Assembly (NCBI RefSeq): GCF_003589925.1
Contig: NZ_CP032382.1
Location: forward strand, 434,001-498,000
Source: Chryseolinea soli
GTDB taxonomy: Bacteria > Bacteroidota > Bacteroidia > Cytophagales > Cyclobacteriaceae
Length of the DNA: 64,000 nt
Direction: 5' to 3'
Below the pieces are notes generated by a model. The model was not told the origin of the DNA. It searched no databases and saw only the letters and a list, made by a program, of their open reading frames with translations. Below are positions 45,259-53,636 of the stretch, in pieces. Position numbers and translations under genes: made by a program. Within the stretch, counting starts at the first letter, position 1. Every line of letters starts with the position of its first letter.

Positions 45259-46908
45259 ATGAAGACTATGTTTCGGTGGATGGCGCTGCTAGCTTTGCTG
45301 GTGGTTGGCGCTTGTACAAATAACGCTGATGATGCGGATGACGGGGTGGCCACGATCACGGCGGATGGCATTTCTCAATACATCAAGTCGTTGGCTTCGG
45401 ATGAACTGGAGGGACGGCGGCCTTTTACGAGTGGGGAGAAGAAAACATTGGACTATCTGGAGGGGCAATTCAAAGCCCTTGGGTTAGAGTCTGGAAACGG
45501 TACAAGTTATCTTCAGGAAGTGCCCATGGTGGAGATCGTGCCCGATGCTGACACGGTCATGACCGTAAAGGGTGCGAAGAAAAATATCAAGCTTTCGGGA
45601 TTTAAGGATTACGTATTGTGGTCGCAGCGTACCGATACATTGTTAAACTGGAAGGATGAGGAGCTTGTGTTTGCCGGGTTTGGGGTGGTGGCTCCTGAAT
45701 ATAGTTGGAACGACTACAAAGACTTGGATGTGAAAGGCAAGATCGTGTTGGTGCTGGTGAATGATCCGGGCTTTGGCGGCAACGACACAACCTTCTTCAA
45801 GGGCAACACGATGACCTACTATGGCCGCTGGACCTACAAATTTGAGGAGGCTGCGCGGCAAGGGGCGAAGGGTTGTCTGGTTATTCACAACACGGTGCCG
45901 GCCGGGTATGGCTTTTGGGTGGTGCAGAACAGTTGGAATGCGCCACATTTATATCTCGATCCGCGTGGCAAAAATGACTACTTCTGTGAAGGTGTCGGAT
46001 GGACGTCTATGCCGGCCACGGAGAAACTCTTCGAGGCTTCGGGATTCGACTTCAACGAATGGCAGTCCAAGGCCCGGCAGCCGGGCTTCAAGGGTTTCAG
46101 TCTCAAGTCGAGGATCAGCACGAAGATCAAATTCAAATCTACTTACAACAAATCGTATAACGCCGTGGCAAAGATCACAGGGAGCGAGAAGCCCGATGAG
46201 TTCGTCATCTATTCTGCGCATTGGGACCATTTCGGCATTGCCAAACCCAACGCAGCCGGTGACTCCATCTACAATGGCGCCGTAGACAATGCCGGTGGTG
46301 TGGCCACGATGCTTGAGATCGCCAAAGGTTTTAAGAGCATGAAGCAAAAGCCGAAGCGCTCCATCCTGTTCCTGGCCGTCACGGCCGAAGAGCAAGGACT
46401 TTGGGGCTCGGCCTATTATGCGCGAAATCCCCTTTATCCTATAGACAAGACCGTGGCGAACATCAACATCGACTTTACCAATGTGATCGGTAAGATGAAA
46501 GACGTCACCGTGATTGGCCTGGGCCAATCGGAACTTGACGACTACCTCAAGACCGAAGCCACCAAACAAGGCCGCTATTTAGCGCCCGACCCAAATCCAG
46601 TGGCCGGCATGTATTTCCGGTCCGATCATTTCAACTTTGCCAAGGTGGGCATCCCCGCGCTGTTTGTCGGCAATGGCGTGGATCACATCGAGAAAGGAAA
46701 AGAGTTTGGCAACGCACAGGAAGCCGAATACACCAAGAACCGTTATCATCAACCCACGGATGAATTCAATCCCAACTGGGATTTGAGTGGCGCGGTGGAA
46801 AATGCACAGCTCCTGTTCCAGATCGGAAAGCGCCTCTCCTTTGAAGATGCCTGGCCGCAATGGAAACCCTCATCCGAATTCAAGTCCCTTCGTCAGCCAA
46901 AAAAATAA
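45259..46908 (+). CDS. M28 family zinc aminopeptidase lipoprotein
   Basis: 549 residues from MKTMFRWMALLALLVVGACT, giving a lipobox VGAC (Cys19); an upstream in-frame start would bury the signal. After an N-terminal helix region (ISQYIKSLASDELEGRRPFT) and a PA-type insert (~110-250), the M28 catalytic domain carries the metal-binding set: H-x-D in YSAHWDHFG, D in GAVDNAGG, E-E in VTAEEQGLWGS, D in NINIDFTNV, and the last His in RYHQPTDEF. This is a di-zinc aminopeptidase, anchored to the envelope. It likely trims peptides in the periplasm or at the surface for nutrition. A hairpin terminator follows the stop. Confidence 0.93.
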   Translation: MKTMFRWMALLALLVVGACTNNADDADDGVATITADGISQYIKSLASDELEGRRPFTSGEKKTLDYLEGQFKALGLESGNGTSYLQEVPMVEIVPDADTVMTVKGAKKNIKLSGFKDYVLWSQRTDTLLNWKDEELVFAGFGVVAPEYSWNDYKDLDVKGKIVLVLVNDPGFGGNDTTFFKGNTMTYYGRWTYKFEEAARQGAKGCLVIHNTVPAGYGFWVVQNSWNAPHLYLDPRGKNDYFCEGVGWTSMPATEKLFEASGFDFNEWQSKARQPGFKGFSLKSRISTKIKFKSTYNKSYNAVAKITGSEKPDEFVIYSAHWDHFGIAKPNAAGDSIYNGAVDNAGGVATMLEIAKGFKSMKQKPKRSILFLAVTAEEQGLWGSAYYARNPLYPIDKTVANINIDFTNVIGKMKDVTVIGLGQSELDDYLKTEATKQGRYLAPDPNPVAGMYFRSDHFNFAKVGIPALFVGNGVDHIEKGKEFGNAQEAEYTKNRYHQPTDEFNPNWDLSGAVENAQLLFQIGKRLSFEDAWPQWKPSSEFKSLRQPKK

Positions 46909-46917
46909 AACCGTGAT

Positions 46918-46942
46918 AAGCGCCCGTAATTCGCGGGCGCTT
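46918..46942 (+). terminator. Terminator after the M28 peptidase
   Basis: Stem AAGCGCCCG (46918-46926), seven-base loop, CGGGCGCTT (46934-46942), then TCCTTTT. It ends 13 bases before the next start codon, so the glycosylase gene must be transcribed from a promoter that overlaps it or by read-through. Confidence 0.8.
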
Positions 46943-46955
46943 TCCTTTTAACCTC

Positions 46956-47624
46956 ATGACGTTCGCCGACAACATCCTCCGCTTCTACGCCACTTTAAAA
47001 ATAAAAAGCGCCCTGCCCGAAGGCGTCGAGATCCTCGATCCCTATCGCAACAAAGAGACCATGGCGTTGTGCCACTTGTTCTATCACAAATACTACGGCG
47101 ACGAAAAAGAAAGAACCGTCATCATCGGCATCAACCCCGGGCGAAATGGCGCCGGGCTCACGGGCATTCCTTTCACTGATCCGATCAAGCTGGAAATTCA
47201 ATGCGGCATCCCCAACGCGTTTCCCAAAAAAGCTGAGCTATCGGCGGACTTTATCTACACCATGATCAACGCCTACGGAGGCCCTGCTACGTTTTACAAA
47301 AAATTTTTCTTCAGCGCTGTAAGCCCCCTGGGATTTATCAAAGACGGGAAAAATCTGAATTACTACGACATCCGCGAACTACAAGAAAGCCTGCGCGACT
47401 ACATCATTGCTTCGCTAAAAAAACAACTCAAATTCGGCATCAACACCCGGATAGCGTTCTGTCTCGGAGAAGGTGAGAATTTCAAATATATAAGCCGCTT
47501 GAACGACGAACTTAAGATCTTCAACGAGATCGTACCCTTGGCGCATCCCCGGTTCATTATGCAGTATAAACGCAAACTCGTAAACGACTATGTCGAGAAA
47601 TACCTGCAAGCCCTAAGCCGCTAA
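46956..47624 (+). CDS. SMUG2-type uracil-DNA glycosylase family protein
   Basis: 222 residues. The uracil-DNA-glycosylase superfamily motif 1 appears as I57-G-I-N-P-G-R-N-G-A and motif 2 as LAHPRFIM (H197-P198), the pattern of the SMUG2 subfamily (DUF4918) described from Pedobacter. In between are FFFSAVSPLGFIKDGKNLNY and RIAFCLGEGENFKYISRLN. These enzymes remove uracil or other deaminated bases from DNA in base-excision repair. The gene starts 14 bases after the terminator of the peptidase gene and converges on hrpB (11 bases between stops). The family call is good; exact base specificity is not readable. Confidence 0.85.
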   Translation: MTFADNILRFYATLKIKSALPEGVEILDPYRNKETMALCHLFYHKYYGDEKERTVIIGINPGRNGAGLTGIPFTDPIKLEIQCGIPNAFPKKAELSADFIYTMINAYGGPATFYKKFFFSAVSPLGFIKDGKNLNYYDIRELQESLRDYIIASLKKQLKFGINTRIAFCLGEGENFKYISRLNDELKIFNEIVPLAHPRFIMQYKRKLVNDYVEKYLQALSR

Positions 47625-47635
47625 ACACAACTCAC

Positions 47636-50113
47636 TCAACTGCCGGAATGTCTCCGCTTTGCACCTCGCACAGCCTCCGCTGTCCAAGGATCTTCCGGCC
47701 AATGATGACGCGGATAACGCATACGCATTTCCTTTCGCACTTCATGATACGTTGTCTGCCAAAAGCTTTTCAGGTCTTGTGTCACCTGCACGGGCTTAAA
47801 TCCCGGTGAGAGCAAGTGAAGGATGATCTTGTTTCTACCTTCATTTACTGCGGGCGTCTCCGTCAAACCAAATACTTCCTGGAGGCGCACCTCCATGTAG
47901 GGCGGTCTTCCGTCCGCGCCGTAGTGTAATTTGATCATCGAGCCACTGGGCACCAAAAGTTTCGCGGGGGCAAGAACGTCGAGGCGATTACTCAGGTTCC
48001 ATGGGATAAGTCCTGCGAGGATCGCATCGAGGTCGAGCTTGTTGAAATCCTGCTGGCGCGTCACCGCAGTCAGATACGGTGCCAGCCATTCGTGTGTGGT
48101 CTGCAGCAAATGTGCCTCGCTCACGTCGGGCCATTCTTCATCGGGACGCCAGGTACGCAAGCTCATCACACGGGCTTGCCAGGCGTCGTGCACGTCGGTC
48201 CAGGGCAGCATCTTTATACCTTCCTGCTGCACGGCGTCGCAGAGAATTTCGATGCGCAGGTCGTCAGGTACTTTAGCCAAGGGTTTGCTGGACAGCATCA
48301 CGTTACCCACGCGCTTTTCCAATGCTGCGGTGATCATTCCCTTTTCACGATTCCAGGTCACCACTTCTGTCTCTTCTGCGCGGTGCACGAGGTCTTCTTC
48401 GTCCAATGGTGCGGCAAGAAATATTTTACCTTCGCCGCTGCCGCTGTCGAGCTGGGCCACGGCGAGCCAGGTTTCGCGCATCAGAGGATCGTGATCCGGC
48501 AGCCGCACCACACGGCCATTGGCCAGTTTGAAGCGTACACTGTGTTTCTCCATTTGCCGTGCAATCCGCTCCGGGTAGGCTTCGGCCAAAAGCTTGCCCA
48601 CATCTGAGTCTATCGGTCCTGCATTGTCCACCCCAATCTTAAAGATCTTTCGCCACGATGAGGCCACACGCTCAATCCGTTCTAACGCGGACCGTTCTGC
48701 ATTCACCCGTTCTCCGGCCCGCCACTTGCGCAGCACTTCCACGCGCAGGGAAAGATCGGCACCCGCCGTCTTCGCCAGTGGATCGCGTTCTTCCAGCAGC
48801 GCGGCTATATCCGTAGCCAATGCCGTTAAATTTCTTCCTTCCAACAACATGTGTGCTATGCGAGGATGCGTTGGCAACCGGAGCATCTCTTTTCCCCGGG
48901 CCGTAATCACATTCCCTTCGATGGCACCCAACTGTTCCAATAGTTCTTTGGCCTGGTTGATCGCGCCAACGGGCGGCGGTGTGATCCAGGTGAGGTCATA
49001 AATATTTTGCACCCCCCAATTCATCAGCTCCAGCAGCAACGGTGCCAGGTCAGCTTCCAGAATCTCCGGCTGGCGGTGGGGTTGCAATTGGTGGTGCACA
49101 TTCTCCGCCCACATGCGATAGGCAACGCCCGGCCCAAGCCTGCCCGCGCGGCCCGAACGCTGGTCGGCAGCATCACGGGGAACGCGAATGGTTTCCAACC
49201 GGGTGAGACCGCTCCGTGGATCGAATTTCGGAACACGCGCATAGCCGCTGTCCACGACGGTGGTGATGCCCTCGATGGTCAGCGAGGTCTCGGCAATGGA
49301 AGTGGCCAACACCACTTTCCGTTTTCCATAGGGATGTGGAAGGATCGCTTCTTGTTGTTTCTTGAAAGGAAGCTCACCGTACAGGGGATGAATGCTGGCT
49401 TCCATAGCGCCGGTCTCCAGCAATTCTGCGACACGGTGAATATCCGCCGTACCCGGCAGAAAGGTGAGTATATCCCCTTGCTGTTCTATCAGCGCTTTGC
49501 GAATAACGCGCGCGGTAGAAGGCGCGAGGTACACATCTTTATCCGGCGCAGTATAGTTCAACGTCACCGGATATTGACGGCCCAGGCTCGTGATGATGGG
49601 CGCATTGTTCAGAAGGCTTGAAATCTTCTCGCCATCCAGCGTAGCCGACATAATCAAAATGCGCAAATCCTCCCGCAACACCTGCTGCGCCTGGAGACAC
49701 AACGCCAGCGCCAGATCTGCATGAAGGCTGCGTTCGTGAAATTCATCGAAGATGACCAGGTTCACACCTTCGAGTGCGTTGTCGTTCTGCAACATGCGCG
49801 TAAGAATTCCCTCGGTCACCACTTCGCAGCGGGTGCGATTACTTACCACGGCTTCAAAGCGCACGCGATACCCGATGGTGTTGCCAGGTTCTTCGTCGCG
49901 CAAGAAGGCTATGCGCTGGGCTACCGATCGGGCAGCCAATCGTCGCGGTTCCAGCATGATCATTTTGCTGCCCTGCAACCACGGCTCATCCAATAGCATC
50001 AACGGCAGGACTGTACTTTTTCCCGCACCGGGCGGCGCTTGCAAGATCACCACGGGGTGCTTTAGCAAGGCTTCCTTCAGTTGCGGGACAATCTCCTCTA
50101 CGGGATACGACAT
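47636..50113 (-). CDS. hrpB: ATP-dependent helicase HrpB
   Basis: 825 residues from MSYPVEEIVPQLKEALLKHP; an ATG nine codons upstream would add non-family residues. DEAH/RHA-type helicase: Walker A APPGAGKSTVLPL, Walker B FDEFHERSLHADLAL, III LIMSATLDGEKI, then the VATSIAETSLTIEGITTVVD and DQRSGRAGRLGPG motif VI, followed by the HA2-like region and the HrpB-specific C-terminal domain (YPRHHWPEDPWTAEAVRGAK). HrpB is widespread in bacteria; its cellular task is not settled, with RNA or ribosome-linked roles proposed for relatives. It is monocistronic in appearance, convergent with the glycosylase gene. Confidence 0.94.
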   Translation of the reverse strand: MSYPVEEIVPQLKEALLKHPVVILQAPPGAGKSTVLPLMLLDEPWLQGSKMIMLEPRRLAARSVAQRIAFLRDEEPGNTIGYRVRFEAVVSNRTRCEVVTEGILTRMLQNDNALEGVNLVIFDEFHERSLHADLALALCLQAQQVLREDLRILIMSATLDGEKISSLLNNAPIITSLGRQYPVTLNYTAPDKDVYLAPSTARVIRKALIEQQGDILTFLPGTADIHRVAELLETGAMEASIHPLYGELPFKKQQEAILPHPYGKRKVVLATSIAETSLTIEGITTVVDSGYARVPKFDPRSGLTRLETIRVPRDAADQRSGRAGRLGPGVAYRMWAENVHHQLQPHRQPEILEADLAPLLLELMNWGVQNIYDLTWITPPPVGAINQAKELLEQLGAIEGNVITARGKEMLRLPTHPRIAHMLLEGRNLTALATDIAALLEERDPLAKTAGADLSLRVEVLRKWRAGERVNAERSALERIERVASSWRKIFKIGVDNAGPIDSDVGKLLAEAYPERIARQMEKHSVRFKLANGRVVRLPDHDPLMRETWLAVAQLDSGSGEGKIFLAAPLDEEDLVHRAEETEVVTWNREKGMITAALEKRVGNVMLSSKPLAKVPDDLRIEILCDAVQQEGIKMLPWTDVHDAWQARVMSLRTWRPDEEWPDVSEAHLLQTTHEWLAPYLTAVTRQQDFNKLDLDAILAGLIPWNLSNRLDVLAPAKLLVPSGSMIKLHYGADGRPPYMEVRLQEVFGLTETPAVNEGRNKIILHLLSPGFKPVQVTQDLKSFWQTTYHEVRKEMRMRYPRHHWPEDPWTAEAVRGAKRRHSGS

Positions 50114-50188
50114 GGGCGCAAAATACGCATTCTGTATCACCGGATCATAACCCTCCGGTGTTGTCGGCGCGGAAGAAAAAATTTCAGT

Positions 50189-50584
50189 TTAGAGATCGAT
50201 GTGATAAACGTCCTGCTGGTTGCGCGGAATGTCTTGCACATGAAATCCACCGGGCTGGGGAATTTCTTCGATCAGGTCGAACAGCGTACACGATTTGGGC
50301 AAGCCGGCGAAGATCAATAAGAAGGAGTGAACGTGATTATCGGGAATGGCTGTCCACAGGGGCGCGATGGAAATGTTTTCAACGTGAAGTAATCCGGCCT
50401 TGGCACCGGTCGAGTGGTCTACCAGGAAAGTGGTCTTCCAGATCCTGACCAACGCATCGCTCCACTGATTTTGAAAATAGCAGTGAACATAAACACAGGA
50501 GTCATTGAGCGTTTCCGGCGCAATCGACAACATCACTTCCGGGTCGACCGTGGGCCGGGCAATGGCCGGGGCAGGTTTGCTCAT
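50189..50584 (-). CDS. Conserved hypothetical protein
   Basis: 131 residues from MSKPAPAIARPTVDPEVMLS; an ATG 16 codons upstream gives a less natural N-terminus. No signal peptide or membrane segment. The sequence is mostly strand-like with VYVHCYFQNQWSDALVRIWK, then a helix-breaking TGAKAGLLHVENISIAPLWT and a final PGGFHVQDIPRNQQDVYHID. I do not recognise the family. It is upstream of hrpB on the same strand with a 75-base gap, so co-transcription is possible. The reading frame has normal codon use for the region, which supports it as a real gene. Confidence 0.65.
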   Translation of the reverse strand: MSKPAPAIARPTVDPEVMLSIAPETLNDSCVYVHCYFQNQWSDALVRIWKTTFLVDHSTGAKAGLLHVENISIAPLWTAIPDNHVHSFLLIFAGLPKSCTLFDLIEEIPQPGGFHVQDIPRNQQDVYHIDL

Positions 50585-50840
50585 GGTCTTCGACCGGTTA
50601 AATGGGGCAGGATGGAATCGGAATGCTGTCATAGCATAAGTTCACCACCACAAAGTTCGGTTACTTCGGGAAGTATTTCAACAGGGAATATGCTGTTTGG
50701 ATCGTTGGCCCAGGGTGAACCCGCTCCCCTGACCACCCTAATTCAACGCGAAAAGGCCGGTTTTCAAGGCAAACTTCGCGGTTTAAAGGGACCCCAGGAT
50801 ATTCAACAAACGGAAAAAAATATTTTCGTGCGGTAGCGCT

Positions 50841-51218
50841 TTACGAGTAGAAGTCCTCCAGGGAAGCAAAATATACATTGTCCCAACCGTCCACAATGTC
50901 ATCGTAATCGTTGTCGGGAATATGGGTGTGCCGCAGCTCTACCGAGGTTCCTTGCGCATGGAGATGGAGCTTTAGGGTGACGATGGACGGCTCTTCCTGT
51001 TCGCCAAAATACCATTGCTGCACGATCTTCTTCCCGGGCTCAAATTCCAGGTTCTTGCCCACAATGCTGCCGTCCCACAACGAAAATTCGGCGCCCACTT
51101 CTTCCGACATCTCCGCCGGTTCGCCAGACCAAAGGTGGATCGTCGAGGGCGTGATCAGCGCCAGGTATACCTCTTCGGGTGCGGCAGCGAGGGTATAATA
51201 CTTTTTATAGTCTTTCAT
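50841..51218 (-). CDS. AHSA1/SRPBCC (START-like) domain protein
   Basis: 125 residues, all one SRPBCC/AHSA1 domain: opening KKYYTLAAAPEEVYLALITP, middle GKNLEFEPGKKIVQQWYFGE, closing helix YDDIVDGWDNVYFASLEDF. Homologous domains form a hydrophobic pocket under a long C-terminal helix; the eukaryotic relative stimulates Hsp90, while bacterial members bind small hydrophobic ligands or are of unknown role. It is cytoplasmic. It diverges from the rhomboid gene; the minus strand has TACCTTTG at 51279-51286, a possible -7 box. 256 bases without any gene separate it from the hypothetical gene downstream. Confidence 0.85.
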   Translation of the reverse strand: MKDYKKYYTLAAAPEEVYLALITPSTIHLWSGEPAEMSEEVGAEFSLWDGSIVGKNLEFEPGKKIVQQWYFGEQEEPSIVTLKLHLHAQGTSVELRHTHIPDNDYDDIVDGWDNVYFASLEDFYS

Positions 51219-51319
51219 TTTCAGCGGGCAGATAAAATTTCCTGTATACTTGTGTTTTGTTCGGGTGCGGGTACCTCACAAAGGTATGAAGCGCCGCGCA
51301 TGTATCGTTAAAAATCTTT

Positions 51320-51973
51320 ATGACTCACATCGAGCCCTACATCACCTACGCCATCATCGGCTTTACTTGTCTCCTCAGCTACTATGCTTTCAGCCGGCCA
51401 CAAGTGACGACCGACCTGATGATGACGCCCTATCTGATCCGTCAACGGCAGCAATATTTTCGTTTTATTTCCTCCGGTTTCATTCATAATGGTACTGCCC
51501 ATTTGTTGCTGAACATGTTCTCCTTCTATTTTTTTGGCGGCAGCGTGGAGATCATGCTCAAGAGCATTTTTGGTAGCCGCGGCAGTCTCTACTTTATCTT
51601 GTTATACATCATGGGCATCGTAGTGTCCGATCTGCCTACCTACTTTAAACAAAGAAACAATCCCTCCTATCATGCCCTGGGCGCTTCCGGTGGCGTGTCG
51701 GCCGTTATTTTTGCCTCCATCCTTTTGCGCCCCATGTCCGACATTTGCCTCTATGCGGTACTCTGTCTACACGGTTTTATTTTGGGGACATTGTACATCG
51801 TGTTTTCTTATTATCAAGGCCGCAAAGCCAACGACGGCATCAATCACGATGCGCATTTGTATGGTGCATTATTCGGGCTTGTGTTCCTGGCCGTCCTCTA
51901 TCCGGAATCTCTTCCACATTTCCTCGAGCAGATCAAGGTCTGGCTACAGTCTCCTACGTTGAATAACTTATGA
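51320..51973 (+). CDS. Rhomboid family intramembrane serine protease
   Basis: 217 residues with six hydrophobic segments. Rhomboid signatures: H56-N-G-T-A-H61-L-L-L-N65 in the second segment, the catalytic serine S123 in ALGASGGVSA, and the catalytic histidine H179 in INHDAHLYGALFG. The Ser-His dyad cleaves membrane proteins within or near their transmembrane segments. Its substrate is not evident from context; neighbours (AHSA1 protein, methyltransferase) look unrelated. The gene is convergent with the methyltransferase gene (17 bases between stops). Complete and intact by length and motif set. Confidence 0.93.
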   Translation: MTHIEPYITYAIIGFTCLLSYYAFSRPQVTTDLMMTPYLIRQRQQYFRFISSGFIHNGTAHLLLNMFSFYFFGGSVEIMLKSIFGSRGSLYFILLYIMGIVVSDLPTYFKQRNNPSYHALGASGGVSAVIFASILLRPMSDICLYAVLCLHGFILGTLYIVFSYYQGRKANDGINHDAHLYGALFGLVFLAVLYPESLPHFLEQIKVWLQSPTLNNL

Positions 51974-51990
51974 GCCCCTGCGCCAGGGCA

Positions 51991-52743
51991 TTATCTTTTC
52001 TTCAACTCAATCAGCCAGTCCCAGGGATAGGGTGCCTTCATCCACGACGGTGGTGATGTAAATTCCGTATCCCACTCATACTCCAGTTTTTCCAGCGCTG
52101 TGATGTCGAGACGCGTTTGCTGGAAGATCATCTCCAATTCAGGCGCTGTGTAATGTTTTGTAGGAACTTTGTCGATGTACACGATACCTTGAATAAACTC
52201 GCGTTTATTATTTTTGAAATAGTCGATGTCGGAAGGCGGGATATTTTCTACACTGACGCCTTCTGTTTTGTACCAGTCGATCAGTCGCAAAGAAGAGAAC
52301 AATGCCGAATCCAGCGAAGGCACCACAATGAGCGCCGTACCGCCCGGCTTCAACGCCCGATCGATGTTCTGGAACATCTTCACATTCTTTTCCCGCTCGG
52401 GAAGCATGATCACATTGCAACAAAAAACAAAATCCACCTCGGGGAATTTCACACTCCGTTGAGAAAGATCGGCACGCTTGAACACAATGTTGGTGAAGGG
52501 TCGCTGCCGCGCGGTGACCAGGCACTCACCGGAAATATCCATGGCCAAAACCTCTTTAAAGATGGGCGACAAATACGGAAAGGCCTTTCCCGTGCCACAG
52601 CCAAAATCAATAGCGCGATGGTTTAGGTTGGCGTGTTTCGTAAAATAGCGGGGGAGTTTTTTGTCTTTGTCACTTTTAAACACATCAAAGATCTCGTCGT
52701 TGTATTTGCTGGCGATGGTATTCCAGTGTGCTTCTTCATTCAT
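51991..52743 (-). CDS. Class I SAM-dependent methyltransferase
   Basis: 250 residues. Motif I for S-adenosylmethionine binding is D46-F-G-C-G-T-G, followed by the acidic motif II in VLAMDISGECLVTARQR, motif III region DFVFCCNVIMLPEREKNVKM and the post-strand RALKPGGTALIVVPS typical of class I enzymes acting on small molecules. The C-terminal ~90 residues (PTKHYTAPELEMIFQQTRLD) form a lid that would set the substrate, which I cannot name. It is cytoplasmic and transcribed alone as far as can be seen. Confidence 0.88.
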   Translation of the reverse strand: MNEEAHWNTIASKYNDEIFDVFKSDKDKKLPRYFTKHANLNHRAIDFGCGTGKAFPYLSPIFKEVLAMDISGECLVTARQRPFTNIVFKRADLSQRSVKFPEVDFVFCCNVIMLPEREKNVKMFQNIDRALKPGGTALIVVPSLDSALFSSLRLIDWYKTEGVSVENIPPSDIDYFKNNKREFIQGIVYIDKVPTKHYTAPELEMIFQQTRLDITALEKLEYEWDTEFTSPPSWMKAPYPWDWLIELKKR

Positions 52744-52842
52744 GGGCGAGTTTTTTTGTAAGCATTAAGCATAAGCGATCCTAAAATAGCAATTTATCGG
52801 CCATATCAATAATGGTCGCCTGTCTCGCGCACTTAAAAAGCG

Positions 52843-53064
52843 TTAGCCGTGGAATGTCTCGATGTAAAACGTCTCCACTTTTTGCCTCGCCCACGGCGTC
52901 TTGCGTAAAAAGGTGAGACTCGACTTAATGCTCGGATTGTTCAGGAAGCAGTTCACGGGAATGACCTCACCCAAGGTCTGCCAGCCATAGTGCGCCACCA
53001 GTTCGTTCAGGATCATCTCCAGGGTTTTGCCGTGAAGGGGATTATTTTTTTGCGTTTCCGCCAT
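52843..53064 (-). CDS. VF530 family small DNA-binding-like protein
   Basis: 73 residues from [20 protein letters not shown]. The sequence matches the VF530 (DUF2132) family throughout: [40 protein letters not shown] and ARQKVETFY. The structural family is described as DNA-binding by analogy; the cellular role is not established. The start chosen overlaps the stop of the upstream gene by about 23 bases; a longer frame to 53136 exists but adds residues that are not part of the family. Likely co-transcribed with the upstream 165-residue protein. Confidence 0.85.
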   Translation of the reverse strand: MAETQKNNPLHGKTLEMILNELVAHYGWQTLGEVIPVNCFLNNPSIKSSLTFLRKTPWARQKVETFYIETFHG

Positions 53065-53539
53065 ATTGCCGTAAGGGTTCGATCTCGTGTTCATAGTCGT
53101 ATTGCAGGTCTTCCGGAAGTTTGCCAAGGGCGGCATCGATCTTCTTCAGCTGACCCACAAACAAATTCACCAGCACCTGGCTGTTTTGTAATTTGATGCC
53201 GGACTGCTTTATGCCGGCACAAAAATAAATGCGCAGCTCCAGCTCCGTTTGGGCGATACCGGAATATTTGATGTGTTTGTTGGCGATGCGCAGGATCTTG
53301 CGCAGCACCTTCTTGGCCAGGTAGAGGTTGGTTTTCGGCAACGTTTCGAAGTGGTCGTCCATCTCCGTTTTTGCCTGCGACACATAGGCCGCTTCGTCGT
53401 GTGCTTCAAACAAAAGATAGGAAAGAAGTTCTTTGTTCTCCTTCTTATATTTTGCCAGGCGAAGACAAATGTCCTGCAGTTGTTTGGGTTCCAGGTAGGC
53501 CAGTTCTTTTTTTATGTCGCTGAGCGAAGCGGTTGTCAT
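53042..53539 (-). CDS. Conserved hypothetical helical protein (possibly DUF6155-like)
   Basis: 165 residues, predominantly helical and charged with no signal or membrane segment: [40 protein letters not shown], then [20 protein letters not shown] and a C-terminal [20 protein letters not shown]. The opening resembles small helical proteins annotated DUF6155 in Bacteroidota, but that is from memory and unverified. It overlaps the VF530 gene by about 23 bases, so the two are probably one transcription unit and translationally coupled. Confidence 0.7.
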   Translation of the reverse strand: MTTASLSDIKKELAYLEPKQLQDICLRLAKYKKENKELLSYLLFEAHDEAAYVSQAKTEMDDHFETLPKTNLYLAKKVLRKILRIANKHIKYSGIAQTELELRIYFCAGIKQSGIKLQNSQVLVNLFVGQLKKIDAALGKLPEDLQYDYEHEIEPLRQYGGNAKK

Positions 53540-53590
53540 GGTAGTTTTGGATACACCGTTCTATGGGTATGGTGATCCAAAGAAAGCATA

Positions 53591-53622
53591 AAAGTCCGGA
53601 AGTTTAAATGCTTCCGGACTTT
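53591..53622. terminator. Terminator after the TonB receptor gene
   Basis: Arm AAAGTCCGGAAG (53591-53602), eight-base loop, arm CTTCCGGACTTT (53611-53622), with outer AAAGCA/TGCTTT pairing. It is T-bearing on both sides. It ends the minus-strand receptor gene 14 bases after its stop. Confidence 0.85.
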
Positions 53623-53636
53623 ATTGCTTTCAGCTC